Under the pieces are notes generated by a model. That model was not told the DNA's origin and made no database searches. It saw only the letters and a list, made by a program, of their open reading frames with translations. Source: Caedibacter sp. 37-49 (GTDB lineage: Bacteria; Pseudomonadota; Alphaproteobacteria; Caedimonadales; Caedimonadaceae). From it: a stretch of DNA of 39,317 bases. The translations under genes and the position numbers were made by a program. This document shows positions 21,361-29,363 of this stretch, piece by piece. The stretch lies in assembly GCA_001898725.1 (NCBI GenBank), contig MKUV01000074.1, forward strand, positions 1 to 39,317, given 5' to 3'. Position 1 is the first letter of the stretch, and each line of letters begins with the position of its first letter.

Positions 21361-23189
21361 TGTGCGGAATTGTTGGTATCGTTAGTTCGCAAAAAAACAA
21401 TGTTGTTTCTGGCCTTATTGAGGGTTTGCGCCGCCTTGAATATAGGGGATATGATTCTTCTGGGGTGGCAATCATTTCTGAGAACAAACTTCTTAGACGT
21501 CGTAAAGCTGGGAAACTTGTGAATTTAGAAGCAGATCTCAAAGAGTCTCCTGTTTCTGGAAACACAGGTATTGCTCATACACGGTGGGCAACACATGGCA
21601 TTCCTAATGATCAAAATGCTCATCCCCATATGACAGATCAAGTTGCTATTGTGCACAATGGTATTATTGAAAATTATCATCTTTTAAAAGATCAACTTCT
21701 TGAGAAGGGAGTACAATTTACTAGCGAGACTGATACAGAAGTTGTTCTTCATTTGGTTAATCAGCACTTAGAGCAAGGCTTGAGTCCTTTTGAATCAGTT
21801 AAAAAAACACTCAGTGTTGTAAGAGGAGCTTTTGCAATTGCAATGTTATTTCGTGATTATCCAAATTTATTAATTGCTGCTCGTTCAGGACCACCATTAG
21901 CAATTGGCTATGGTAAAGAAGAAATGTACATTGGTTCAGATGCGGTTGCTCTTTCTCATTTAACCCAACAAGTTACATTTTTAGAAGATGGCGATATCGC
22001 TGTTTTAGAAAATTCTGGTGTAAAAATATACAATCTTGAAGGAAAACGGGTTGAAAGAAAAATTCAACAGAGCAAGGTAGGAACCTCATCTATTGATAAA
22101 GAGGGATTTGAGCATTTTATGCTTAAAGAAATTCATGAACAACCAGATGTAATTCGTCGCACTCTTTCTGAGTATTTTAACATTACGCACACAGGATTGC
22201 ATTTCCGTCCTTTACCATTTGCTTTGGAAAATGTTTCTCGTCTTACTATCGTTGCCTGTGGAACTGCATTTTACGCGGGAATGGTTGCAAAATATTGGTT
22301 TGAAAATATTGCTCGTATCCCAGTTGAACTTGATATTGCTTCTGAATTTAGATATCGCCAGCCTCCTATGCCTAAAGACGGAATATCACTTTTTATTTCA
22401 CAATCAGGAGAAACTGCTGATACACTTGCTGCTCAGGCTTACGTAAAATCTCAAGGGCAACCTTCACTTGGCATTATTAATGTTGCAAACAGCTCTCTTG
22501 CAAGAGCTGTAGATGTAACATTTTTAACGCAAGCAGGTCCCGAGATTGGTGTTGCTTCAACAAAAGCATTTACAACACAATTATGTGTTTTAGCAGTTTT
22601 AGCATTGGCTTTTGCACAAGCGAGAAAAACAATTTCTCAAGAAGATCTTACTCAATACTGTAAAGATTTAGCGCAATTACCATTACTTATAGAGCAAACA
22701 TTATTATTGAAAAAAGATATTGCTGAAATTGCTCGTTCTTTATTAGAAGTTAATAATGTGCTTTATATTGGAAGAGGGCCTAGCTATCCTCTTGCTCTTG
22801 AAGGAGCGCTAAAACTTAAAGAAATTTCATATATACATGCAGAAGGCTTTGCTGCTGGAGAACTTAAACACGGTCCTATTGCTCTTATTGAGGAATCAGT
22901 ACCAACGGTAGCAATTGCACCTTATGATTCTCTTTTTGAAAAGACCGTTTCTAATATTCAAGAGATTCTTTCAAGACGGGGACCTATAGTATTATTAAGT
23001 GACGAAAAAGGGCACAGCTTATTTACTTCACAGGCCATAAAAAGAATTATTTTACCAACTACGAGTTCTTTGATTGCGCCTATGGTCTATGCTATTCCAA
23101 CTCAGCTATTAGCCTATTATACGGCGGTTTATAAAGGTACTGATGTTGATCAACCAAGAAATTTGGCAAAATCAGTCACTGTTGAATAG
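21360..23189 (+). CDS. glmS: Glutamine-fructose-6-phosphate aminotransferase GlmS
   Basis: Forms glucosamine-6-phosphate from fructose-6-phosphate and glutamine, the entry to the hexosamine pathway. MCGIVGIV exposes the nucleophilic Cys after removal of Met. The glutaminase domain follows to about residue 240, then two SIS sugar-isomerase domains (SQSGETADT, STKAFTTQ), ending in the canonical DQPRNLAKSVTVE. Length (609) is standard. It is translationally coupled to glmU. glmM, which links the two reactions, is not in the window. No glmS ribozyme is possible in this context. Confidence 0.97.
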   Translation: MCGIVGIVSSQKNNVVSGLIEGLRRLEYRGYDSSGVAIISENKLLRRRKAGKLVNLEADLKESPVSGNTGIAHTRWATHGIPNDQNAHPHMTDQVAIVHNGIIENYHLLKDQLLEKGVQFTSETDTEVVLHLVNQHLEQGLSPFESVKKTLSVVRGAFAIAMLFRDYPNLLIAARSGPPLAIGYGKEEMYIGSDAVALSHLTQQVTFLEDGDIAVLENSGVKIYNLEGKRVERKIQQSKVGTSSIDKEGFEHFMLKEIHEQPDVIRRTLSEYFNITHTGLHFRPLPFALENVSRLTIVACGTAFYAGMVAKYWFENIARIPVELDIASEFRYRQPPMPKDGISLFISQSGETADTLAAQAYVKSQGQPSLGIINVANSSLARAVDVTFLTQAGPEIGVASTKAFTTQLCVLAVLALAFAQARKTISQEDLTQYCKDLAQLPLLIEQTLLLKKDIAEIARSLLEVNNVLYIGRGPSYPLALEGALKLKEISYIHAEGFAAGELKHGPIALIEESVPTVAIAPYDSLFEKTVSNIQEILSRRGPIVLLSDEKGHSLFTSQAIKRIILPTTSSLIAPMVYAIPTQLLAYYTAVYKGTDVDQPRNLAKSVTVE

Positions 23190-23206
23190 ATAAATGGTGA
23201 ATCCTC

Positions 23207-23236
23207 TTGACGGCGGCTATAATAATAGCGTATTAG
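23207..23236 (+). promoter_or_regulatory. Possible rpmB promoter
   Basis: CTTGACG (TTGACG at 23207-23212) resembles the alphaproteobacterial -35 box. TATTAG at 23231-23236 lies 18 bp further on. A better-looking TATAAT at 23218 lacks a properly spaced -35. The site is in the 85-bp gap between glmS and rpmB. Confidence 0.4.
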
Positions 23237-23274
23237 AAGCCTAAAGTTTAAGAATTTAAGATGGAGAGTATAGT

Positions 23275-23562
23275 ATGGCACGCCGTTGCATTATAACAGG
23301 TAAACAGGTCATGTCAGGTAATAACGTAAGTCATGCCAATAATAAAACACGTCGCCGCTTTCTACCTAATATACAAAATGTATCATTTATTAGTGATATC
23401 TTGGGGAAAGTTAGAATGCGTATTTCAACTCGCGCTATCAGGACAATTGAAAGTAATGGTGGCATAGATGCTTTTCTAAAAAGTACAAATGACTCTAAGT
23501 TATCAAAGGAAGCTCTTGTGCTTAAGCGTCGCGTTGAACGTGTTCAGGATCAAAAAGCTTAA
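23275..23562 (+). CDS. rpmB: Large subunit ribosomal protein L28
   Basis: Protein of the 50S subunit. The 95-residue sequence begins [10 protein letters not shown] and has the diagnostic [18 protein letters not shown] followed by the basic central strand region ([11 protein letters not shown]). Length matches alphaproteobacterial L28. GGAG lies upstream of the ATG. It may be co-transcribed with the transporter and tgt genes that follow. Confidence 0.97.
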   Translation: MARRCIITGKQVMSGNNVSHANNKTRRRFLPNIQNVSFISDILGKVRMRISTRAIRTIESNGGIDAFLKSTNDSKLSKEALVLKRRVERVQDQKA

Positions 23563-23573
23563 AAATTGAAAGA

Positions 23574-23592
23574 GCAGGGAAATTTTCCCTGC
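23574..23592 (+). terminator. Hairpin between rpmB and the YhhQ-type gene
   Basis: GCAGGGAAA and TTTCCCTGC form a near-continuous inverted repeat. No T-run follows, and the next start codon is only 10 nt downstream. It may be an attenuator, a processing site or a weak terminator rather than a classical one. Confidence 0.4.
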
Positions 23593-23602
23593 ACTGTTCT
23601 CT

Positions 23603-24406
23603 ATGATTTCATCATTTCTGATTAACTTGGTTTCCCTATTTCAAAGTCTACCCTCTGAAATAGTAGGAGGACTAACATTTTTGGTTTGTAGCTTTGTTAT
23701 ACTTATAGCTTTCCGTTATTACGGGGCTTTAGGACTTTTTGTTTATAATTCCATTGCTATTATTGTTGGGAATCTTCAAGTTCTTAAAGCGGGAGAATTT
23801 TCTTTTTTTAATTATCCTATCGCATTGGGCACTGTTGTTTTTTCTTCAAGTTTTCTCGTTTCTGATATTTTAACAGAATATTATGGTAAAGATGTTGCTA
23901 AAGCTTCCATTAAGCTTAGTTTTTTCGCCTCTCTTCTAATTACTATCCTTATGTTGCTGACTTTAGGTATTAAACCTATTGAGCTAATAAATAAAGATTA
24001 TATACATTTTAATAAGTCACATGAAGCAATGGTAGTCTTATTTTTACCGATCCCGACAATTTTAATAGCCAGTTTAAGTGCTTATTTAGTTAGTCAATAC
24101 AGTGATGTTTATATTTTTCAGTTCTTTAAAAATTTCACGCACGGAAAAGCTTTATGGTTACGAGCAAGTTTAGCTTTCATTATTTCGGCAAGTATAGATA
24201 ACATTGTTTTTAGTACGTTAGCATGGGTTATTTTATCTGCTCATCCTGTTGCATATGATACGCTTATTTACAATTATATTTTAGGTACTTTTGTTATTCG
24301 TCTTATAGTTAGCCTTGCAAATATCGCTGTCATGTACTTAGCAAAGTTTGTTAATCAGTCTCGGAAGAATTTTATAGATGTTGCCCTACCCAAATTTTCA
24401 GTTTGA
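23603..24406 (+). CDS. yhhQ: YhhQ/VUT-family transporter, probable queuosine-precursor uptake
   Basis: Integral membrane protein of the VUT_1 (DUF165) family, which in E. coli imports queuosine precursors. The 267-residue protein has about six to seven hydrophobic segments. Family marks include the short conserved stretch FLVSDILTEYYGKDVAKAS after an early SFFNYPIALGTVVFS. The 3' end overlaps tgt by 29 nt, so the two are expected to work together: uptake of the modified base and its insertion into tRNA. No Shine-Dalgarno is visible before the ATG, and a strong hairpin (23574-23592) lies just upstream, so expression may depend on the rpmB transcript. Which precursor is carried (preQ0, preQ1, queuine) is inferred from the neighbour. 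Confidence 0.85.
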   Translation: MISSFLINLVSLFQSLPSEIVGGLTFLVCSFVILIAFRYYGALGLFVYNSIAIIVGNLQVLKAGEFSFFNYPIALGTVVFSSSFLVSDILTEYYGKDVAKASIKLSFFASLLITILMLLTLGIKPIELINKDYIHFNKSHEAMVVLFLPIPTILIASLSAYLVSQYSDVYIFQFFKNFTHGKALWLRASLAFIISASIDNIVFSTLAWVILSAHPVAYDTLIYNYILGTFVIRLIVSLANIAVMYLAKFVNQSRKNFIDVALPKFSV

Positions 24407-25583
24407 TATTCTTAAGCCTTCTCACAATAGTAAAGCACGTTTAGGACGCTTAATGACTCCTCATGGTATAGTGAATACACCTGCTTTTATTTTTTGTGCG
24501 ACAAAAGCAGCAATTAAAGGAGCAACACCCAATCAAGTAAATGAAGTTGATACGCAGATTATTTTATCGAATACTTACCATCTTATGTTGCAACCAGGTG
24601 GGGAAATAATTGAAAAGCAAGGGGGTTTACATCGTTTCATGGGGTGGAATAAACCTATGCTCACTGATTCAGGAGGATTTCAAATTTTTAGCTTAGGCCA
24701 TGGTTCTGTGGCAAGTGAGATAAAGGGGAAAAGACTAACAACTCGGCCAAAAACGCTTTTAAAAATTACCGAAGAAGGTGCAAAATTTAAATCCTATATT
24801 GATGGACGCATGCATCTTTTAACACCTGAGCGCTCAATACAAGTACAGCGTCAACTGGGAGCAGATCTTATCGTTGTCCTTGATGAATGCACACCTTTTC
24901 ATGTTGATAAAACCTATACACAAAGATCGATGCAATTGTCACACCGTTGGGCTTTAAGAAGTCTCTCAGAATTTCAACGAACAGATAATCAAAAGCAAGC
25001 TTTATACGGAATTATACAAGGGGGAGTATATACTGACCTTCGTTCAGAAAGTTCCAAGTTTGTTAATGATCAACCATTCTTTGGTCATGCCGTTGGTGGA
25101 TCGCTAGGTGCATCAAAAGAGCAAATGCATGATATTGTAGCTCTAACAATGAGCCTACTTAATCCTGAACGTCCTGTTCATCTTTTAGGGATTGGTGGCG
25201 TTAGTGATATCTTCAATGGTGTTCGGCAGGGTATTGATACATTTGACTGTGTTCATCCAACACGTCTTGCTCGTCACGGAGGGGCTTTGATTCAGCCTTC
25301 ATTTTGGGATAATGAAGACGGGCAGGGAGGAGAGCACATTAACCTTCGTAATGCCCGATTTAGAGAAGACTCAAAGCCAATTGATGAAACTTGCCCTTGC
25401 CCCACTTGCAAAACATTTTCACGCTCGTATCTTCATCATTTATTAAGAGCGCAAGAAATATTGGCACTTCAAGCGATAACGATTCACAATATTTCTTTTA
25501 TGAATCGTTTATTAACTGCAATCCGAGAAGCAATCGCACAAGATCAATTAGAGAGCGAGGAAAAAAATTGGGTTTTTAAATAA
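24378..25583 (+). CDS. tgt: tRNA-guanine transglycosylase, queuine-type loop
   Basis: Exchanges guanine 34 of GUN-anticodon tRNAs for a queuosine precursor. Catalytic elements are intact: TDSGGFQ (D97), DECT (D169), GIIQGG (Q214), FDCV (nucleophile D290) and zinc ligands C339, C341, C344 and H370. The loop that lines the base pocket reads VGGSLGASKEQM (239-250) instead of GGLAVGE of preQ1-specific bacterial enzymes. There are insertions near 112-127 and 306-318. As I recall, Chlamydia Tgt, reported to use queuine directly, has a similar GGSLG loop and an extended GSVAEEIK region. Length (401) exceeds the usual bacterial 370-380. Substrate choice is inferred; the enzyme family is certain. Confidence 0.93.
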   Translation: MLPYPNFQFDILKPSHNSKARLGRLMTPHGIVNTPAFIFCATKAAIKGATPNQVNEVDTQIILSNTYHLMLQPGGEIIEKQGGLHRFMGWNKPMLTDSGGFQIFSLGHGSVASEIKGKRLTTRPKTLLKITEEGAKFKSYIDGRMHLLTPERSIQVQRQLGADLIVVLDECTPFHVDKTYTQRSMQLSHRWALRSLSEFQRTDNQKQALYGIIQGGVYTDLRSESSKFVNDQPFFGHAVGGSLGASKEQMHDIVALTMSLLNPERPVHLLGIGGVSDIFNGVRQGIDTFDCVHPTRLARHGGALIQPSFWDNEDGQGGEHINLRNARFREDSKPIDETCPCPTCKTFSRSYLHHLLRAQEILALQAITIHNISFMNRLLTAIREAIAQDQLESEEKNWVFK

Positions 25584-25625
25584 AAGTCTTTAAGTTTTTG
25601 GTGAGGCTGAGCATTTAATAAAACT

Positions 25626-25640
25626 ATCATTGTAAATGAT
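25626..25640 (-). terminator. Possible terminator of tRNA-Leu
   Basis: ATCATT-GTA-AATGAT is a perfect 6-bp hairpin. On the minus strand it follows the tRNA CCA by about 7 nt and is followed by AGTTTTATT. On the plus strand a TTTT also follows, so it could serve tgt as well. Confidence 0.4.
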
Positions 25641-25647
25641 TTTAAGG

Positions 25648-25733
25648 TGGTGCCCGCTGCCAGACTCGAACTGGCATGCCTTGTTAGGCGGCAGATTTTA
25701 AGTCTGCTGTGTCTACCATTCCACCAAGCGGGC
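25648..25733 (-). tRNA. tRNA-Leu (anticodon UAA)
   Basis: The 86-nt gene has an encoded CCA (25648-25650). The acceptor stem pairs GCCCGCT with AGCGGGC. The anticodon stem GCAGA/TCTGC encloses the loop CTTAAAA, with anticodon TAA at 25698-25700. A long variable arm (CCGCCTAACAAGGC region) and T arm GCCAGTTCGAGTCTGGC show a class II leucine tRNA. It reads UUA, and UUG by wobble, codons frequent in this AT-rich sequence. Confidence 0.96.
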
Positions 25734-25742
25734 ACACGCCAC

Positions 25743-25771
25743 AAAGTAACGTTTTCTTAACACTGATGCAA
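25743..25771 (-). promoter_or_regulatory. Promoter of tRNA-Leu
   Basis: Read on the minus strand, TTGCAT (25766-25771) and TACTTT (25743-25748) are separated by exactly 17 bp. Transcription would begin a few bases before the mature tRNA 5' end at 25733. Confidence 0.5.
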
Positions 25772-25815
25772 GAGTTCTTACAAAAAATTTAAGAAAATAT
25801 TATTGTTAAGGGAGA

Positions 25816-26601
25816 TTAATCTTCTCCAATAAATTGTTTGTATGTTTTTTCAGCAAATATGCGGGAACATTTTTTTTCTTTCATGAACTCAACTATCATA
25901 TTTTCTTTTTGTTCTTTAGGAGCTAAAATGCCTTGTTCTTTGGCGAGGATTTTTATCTGTTCTAATCTTGCGTCTGCGCGTTCTTTTAGATTTCTAAGAG
26001 CTTCAACAGTTATATTGGCTCTTTCTGCTAAAACAACTTCAGGTTCATCATATACAAATATATTATCTAAATAATGCAATAAAGTATCATTTTCAAAGAA
26101 TAAACGCTCAATATTTTTTAAATCATCATTATATGTTTTATTTATTTTTTTAAATAAATTATCTAATATTGCAATATCATTTGCAGTAATATCATTTACA
26201 ATTTCAATTTTTATCTTATCATTAGGCTTTTTATGAATGACATTTTCTTTTTTCATATCATTAAAATAAAATTCTTCCAATAAAATGGCTTCTTCAGTTT
26301 CTTCACTGCTAAAAACTTCTTCTGGCTGTTTAAACTGCTCTGGGAGTTTCTGATTTTCTGTTAATAATTCATCTACATGAAGTGTTGGATTTTTAAGCTT
26401 TTCAAGTGCGAGATTGATACCTGGTATATCTAAAGTTACTTGCTCTAGTATCTTAGTTTCTTCATCAGCTAATACTTCGCTGAGAGATAGTTTTTTTGCA
26501 AATTCTACTAAGGAGTCATCGACATCATTTAGGTTTGTTGCTAAACAAATATTAGGAGTAATTAAAGTTGTAAATATTAAGTAAATATGATTTTTATTCA
26601 T
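25816..26601 (-). CDS. Exported protein of unknown function
   Basis: I do not recognise this 261-residue protein. The start is best placed at the ATG at 26601, where AAAGG lies 9 nt upstream and a Sec signal peptide follows (HIYLIFTTLITPNICLA). A TTG 30 nt further upstream is in frame but would bury the signal. The mature part is acidic in its first half (EEVFSSEETEEAILLEEFYF) and then helical and charged. A block near 200-245 (ERANITVEALRNLKERADAR) could be a coiled coil. It has no transmembrane segment beyond the signal and a single cysteine in the mature part (KEKKCSRIF). It stands alone between tRNA-Leu and rsmD. Confidence 0.7.
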   Translation of the reverse strand: MNKNHIYLIFTTLITPNICLATNLNDVDDSLVEFAKKLSLSEVLADEETKILEQVTLDIPGINLALEKLKNPTLHVDELLTENQKLPEQFKQPEEVFSSEETEEAILLEEFYFNDMKKENVIHKKPNDKIKIEIVNDITANDIAILDNLFKKINKTYNDDLKNIERLFFENDTLLHYLDNIFVYDEPEVVLAERANITVEALRNLKERADARLEQIKILAKEQGILAPKEQKENMIVEFMKEKKCSRIFAEKTYKQFIGED

Positions 26602-26685
26602 TTGAAATGTCCTTTTTAAGATATTTGACAAATATACATAAAAATAAAAAATTAAAAATGCTTTTTTGGCAAAGTAAGTATGAAT

Positions 26686-27240
26686 TTATTGCATAGAAGG
26701 AATAGTTGCTAAGATGACTTTTGTTATCCCTATATGACGCTCATTTAAGAATTTGAGATAAGAAGGAAAGAAAAAAGTTTCACTAACAGATATTTCAATG
26801 ACTAATATTGCATTCTCAGCGATCCATTTCTTTTCAAAAAGTTCACTTAGAGCTTTTTTTGTTAACCCTTTATTGTATGGTGCATCTATAAAAATAAGGT
26901 TAAATTTTTTAGAAGCATGTGGAAGGCGTGTCGCATCAAGACGCAAAACTTTACAGGCGTCATTTATTTTAAGATGATTAATATTATGATGGATTATGTT
27001 AATTGCGTCTCGATCAATTTCTATAAATGTTGCTGCTGTAGCTTTACGAGATAAAGCTTCTAATCCTAAAGCGCCTGAACCAGCAAAGACATCGAGCACT
27101 TCTAATTCATTATAATCTTGAATATAATTATTAAGAATATTAAAAATTGTCTCTCGCGCTCGATCCGAAGTAGGTCGGGTTTTTAAGGAGTTAGGTGCTT
27201 TAAGGCTAAAACCTTTGTATAATCCGGCTACTATTCGCAT
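26686..27240 (-). CDS. rsmD: 16S rRNA (guanine966-N2)-methyltransferase RsmD
   Basis: S-adenosylmethionine-dependent methylation of G966 in 16S rRNA. The start MRIVAGLYKG and RPTSDRARETIFNIL are hallmarks of the family. Motif I is VLDVFAGSGALGLEALSR (about 48-65). The catalytic motif IV reads DAPY (119-122) instead of the usual DPPY or DPPF. Length (184) is normal. The gene is divergent from the SDR gene. The DAPY change may be neutral, as the Asp and aromatic residue are kept. Confidence 0.9.
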   Translation of the reverse strand: MRIVAGLYKGFSLKAPNSLKTRPTSDRARETIFNILNNYIQDYNELEVLDVFAGSGALGLEALSRKATAATFIEIDRDAINIIHHNINHLKINDACKVLRLDATRLPHASKKFNLIFIDAPYNKGLTKKALSELFEKKWIAENAILVIEISVSETFFFPSYLKFLNERHIGITKVILATIPSMQ

Positions 27241-27379
27241 TTTTGTATATAAAAATAAATTATAAGATAATCTCTAAGACTCTTTATCATTTTAACACTT
27301 TTAAATAAAGATAATACTAAGGATAAAGAGGAAGAAATATTATGTGTAGTAACTACAATAAATTATAAAGAGGACTTGG

Positions 27380-28096
27380 TTGAAAAGCTTAAACGGAAAA
27401 ATAGCCCTTATTACAGGAGGCACAAGAGGATTAGGAGCTGCTATCGCAAAACGCTATGCACAGGAGGGGGCTCATCTTATAATTTTAGCTCGCAATGTAG
27501 CTCAACTTGAGATTCTTGACGACGTATTAGCGCCTTATGGCGTCGACGTAATGCTTGTGCCTTATGATCTTAAAAATCATGAAAATCTTGGACAGCTAGC
27601 GAAAGCAATTGAAGACCGCTATGGACGTTTAGACATATTCGTAGGGAACGCAGCTATTTTGGGAACGTTAGGACCTATCCATCATATTCAACCAACTGTA
27701 TGGCAAGATGTTCTTGATATAAACCTTACAGCGAATTGGTATTTGCTTAGAGTTTTGGATCCACTGTTGCGAAAATCTTCAGCAGGTCGCATTATTTTCA
27801 TTACATCAGAAGTTGCTAAGAATATTTTACCATATTGGTCTGCATATTCTGTTAGTAAAGCTGCACTTGAAAATATGGTAATGCTTTATGCACAAGAAAA
27901 TTTAAATTCATCTATTAAAGTAAATTTAGTAGATCCAGGGAATATTAGGACCTCTATGCATGCAGAAGCTTGTCCAGGAATAGATCCCTTATCCATTTCA
28001 CTTCCTGAAGACTATACAGATATATTTATGTATTTAAGTGATCAAAAATGTGAAATAACAGGACAAGTTTTTAAGGCTCAAGAATTTAAATACTAA
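27380..28096 (+). CDS. Short-chain dehydrogenase/reductase
   Basis: Classical SDR-fold NAD(P)H oxidoreductase of unknown substrate. Cofactor motif TGGTRGLG lies at 12-19, GNAA at 89-92, and the catalytic triad is S143, Y156 and K160 (YSVSK). Length (238) is typical. The start is a TTG with AAAGAGGA 5 nt upstream; no ATG nearby is in frame. As I recall, a similar SDR often lies near purF in alphaproteobacteria, but no purine gene is present here. Motifs alone do not define the substrate. Confidence 0.85.
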   Translation: MKSLNGKIALITGGTRGLGAAIAKRYAQEGAHLIILARNVAQLEILDDVLAPYGVDVMLVPYDLKNHENLGQLAKAIEDRYGRLDIFVGNAAILGTLGPIHHIQPTVWQDVLDINLTANWYLLRVLDPLLRKSSAGRIIFITSEVAKNILPYWSAYSVSKAALENMVMLYAQENLNSSIKVNLVDPGNIRTSMHAEACPGIDPLSISLPEDYTDIFMYLSDQKCEITGQVFKAQEFKY

Positions 28097-28131
28097 GATA
28101 TGTATAAAACCTCTTTTGATGAATTCTATTA

Positions 28132-28617
28132 TTAAAACAAAAGTATGCTTTTTTTAAAAATTGATAGACATGCGAATGTTAAATAAGCAAAAAGAAATAT
28201 TAATGGCACGATCATTTGACTTAAAGTTATAGAAGGTTTAACTCCATTTTGATGAACTGAATCAATTATGGTTGTAAACATTTTTGAGGAGAATTGTTTT
28301 TCAATTGAAATTAATAATTCATTTCTTACGTTAATACCTTGTTTAATAACATAAAGATTTCTAATCCAACCTATACACACAAGTATACCAATACATATTA
28401 ACGTATAAATAATGTATGACTTGTTAGCATTGCTTAAATGCGCTTGGTCCTTTAAATAAGCTATGGCAGAAACTCCAGCAATATTTATTGTAATCCAGAA
28501 ATTGTTTGCTAATTCTCTTATATCATTAAGCTTATCAAGAGAACTTAATATAAGCTTGTATTGTTCAAGCATAATATTTTTTTTATCCTCATTACTAAAT
28601 TGAATTTTTTCAATCAT
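28132..28617 (-). CDS. Small membrane protein, RipA-like
   Basis: The 161-residue protein has three likely transmembrane segments: about 41-56 (FWITINIAGVSAIAYL), 66-85 (YIIYTLICIGILVCIGWI) and 131-153 (MIVPLIFLFAYLTFACLSIF). The N-terminal LEQYKLILSSLDKLNDIREL followed by ANNFW resembles the RipA family of octameric membrane proteins, whose role is poorly understood. The family call is from memory of this pattern and is tentative. A five-codon mini-ORF (ATG at 28627, minus strand) with the better Shine-Dalgarno AAAGGA overlaps the start, so translation might be re-initiated. Confidence 0.6.
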   Translation of the reverse strand: MIEKIQFSNEDKKNIMLEQYKLILSSLDKLNDIRELANNFWITINIAGVSAIAYLKDQAHLSNANKSYIIYTLICIGILVCIGWIRNLYVIKQGINVRNELLISIEKQFSSKMFTTIIDSVHQNGVKPSITLSQMIVPLIFLFAYLTFACLSIFKKSILLF

Positions 28618-28659
28618 TCCTAATCATAGTGTCCTTTTGTAAAGTTTATTTTTTTATTG

Positions 28660-29103
28660 CTAAGCCTTATGAGTTTTTAATTTTTTCTTAAGTTCTTCAA
28701 TATCATCAACTAACTTTTTTTCTGTTTTTTCATCTAATAAGCTTCGTGCTTTATTAAACATTTCACCTTCTTCCTCTTTTATGTGATGCTCGACAGAGTC
28801 TTTAAGTTCATCTAATAAAACTAACCATTCTTCATCATTACTTGGACAAGAACTAATTTTGTCTAAAGAAGCTTTGACTTCAGCATGTTCTTTATCAGCA
28901 TGTTGAACAATATCCTTTGTCTCAGGATAAGATTTAAGCGCTTTATAGAAAGTTGCATGTTCGGATTCTGCATGCAAAAGGAGTTCTTCTTTTAATTGTG
29001 AAAAGAGGGACTCTTTATTTGAAATTGAATCAGAATTCTCGATTTCGTTAAAAAGAGTAGTCACTTTCTGATGATCTTTCTTAAGATACATATATATATC
29101 CAT
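28660..29103 (-). CDS. Hemerythrin HHE-domain protein
   Basis: Four-helix-bundle protein expected to bind a di-iron centre, with roles in oxygen, NO or iron handling in related proteins. Candidate ligands fall in the family pattern: H11 (KKDHQKV), H44 and E48 (LLHAESEH), H68/H73 (HADKEH), H106/H107 and E111 (VEHHIKEEEGEMF). Length (147) fits a stand-alone domain. No signal peptide is present, so it is cytoplasmic. AAAGGA lies about 10 nt before the ATG. No partner gene is adjacent that would reveal the specific role. Confidence 0.88.
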   Translation of the reverse strand: MDIYMYLKKDHQKVTTLFNEIENSDSISNKESLFSQLKEELLLHAESEHATFYKALKSYPETKDIVQHADKEHAEVKASLDKISSCPSNDEEWLVLLDELKDSVEHHIKEEEGEMFNKARSLLDEKTEKKLVDDIEELKKKLKTHKA

Positions 29104-29363
29104 TTTTTTTGATTCCTTTTCCGATTACAAAATAAACCATGATCATATACTTGATAAAATTTTTTTTTTTGGAAAGTTGATCAATGTAATAAATTTAAAC
29201 AAAAAGATTAATCTAAGCATAAATGCAGGTTATATTAGAGTTTTGTTAAAACTTAATAAATTTGAGTTATTCCATTTATTTTTAGGTTAATTTTCGCCTT
29301 TAAATAAGGTTGGTTTATTGATGTAATTAAAACTTAATTAATGCATTTAAAGAAGTGTTAAAA
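29104..29363. other. AT-rich gap upstream of the small cationic ORF
   Basis: The 411-bp gap between the hemerythrin gene and der contains the small ORF at 29364-29477. The remainder is A/T-rich with homopolymer runs and an inverted repeat TAATTAA-AAC-TTAATTA at 29324-29340, which may be a regulatory site or chance. I see no RNA gene. Confidence 0.4.

Noticed and set aside
23218-23223. TATAAT as the rpmB -10 box
   Set aside because: The good TTGACG lies only 5 bp upstream and no other -35 has the right spacing.
23563-23602. preQ1 riboswitch upstream of the queuosine genes
   Set aside because: The gap is only 40 nt and shows a simple hairpin, without the preQ1-I or preQ1-II consensus.
25544-25744. 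66-codon minus-strand ORF
   Set aside because: It covers the whole tRNA-Leu gene, which explains the sequence.
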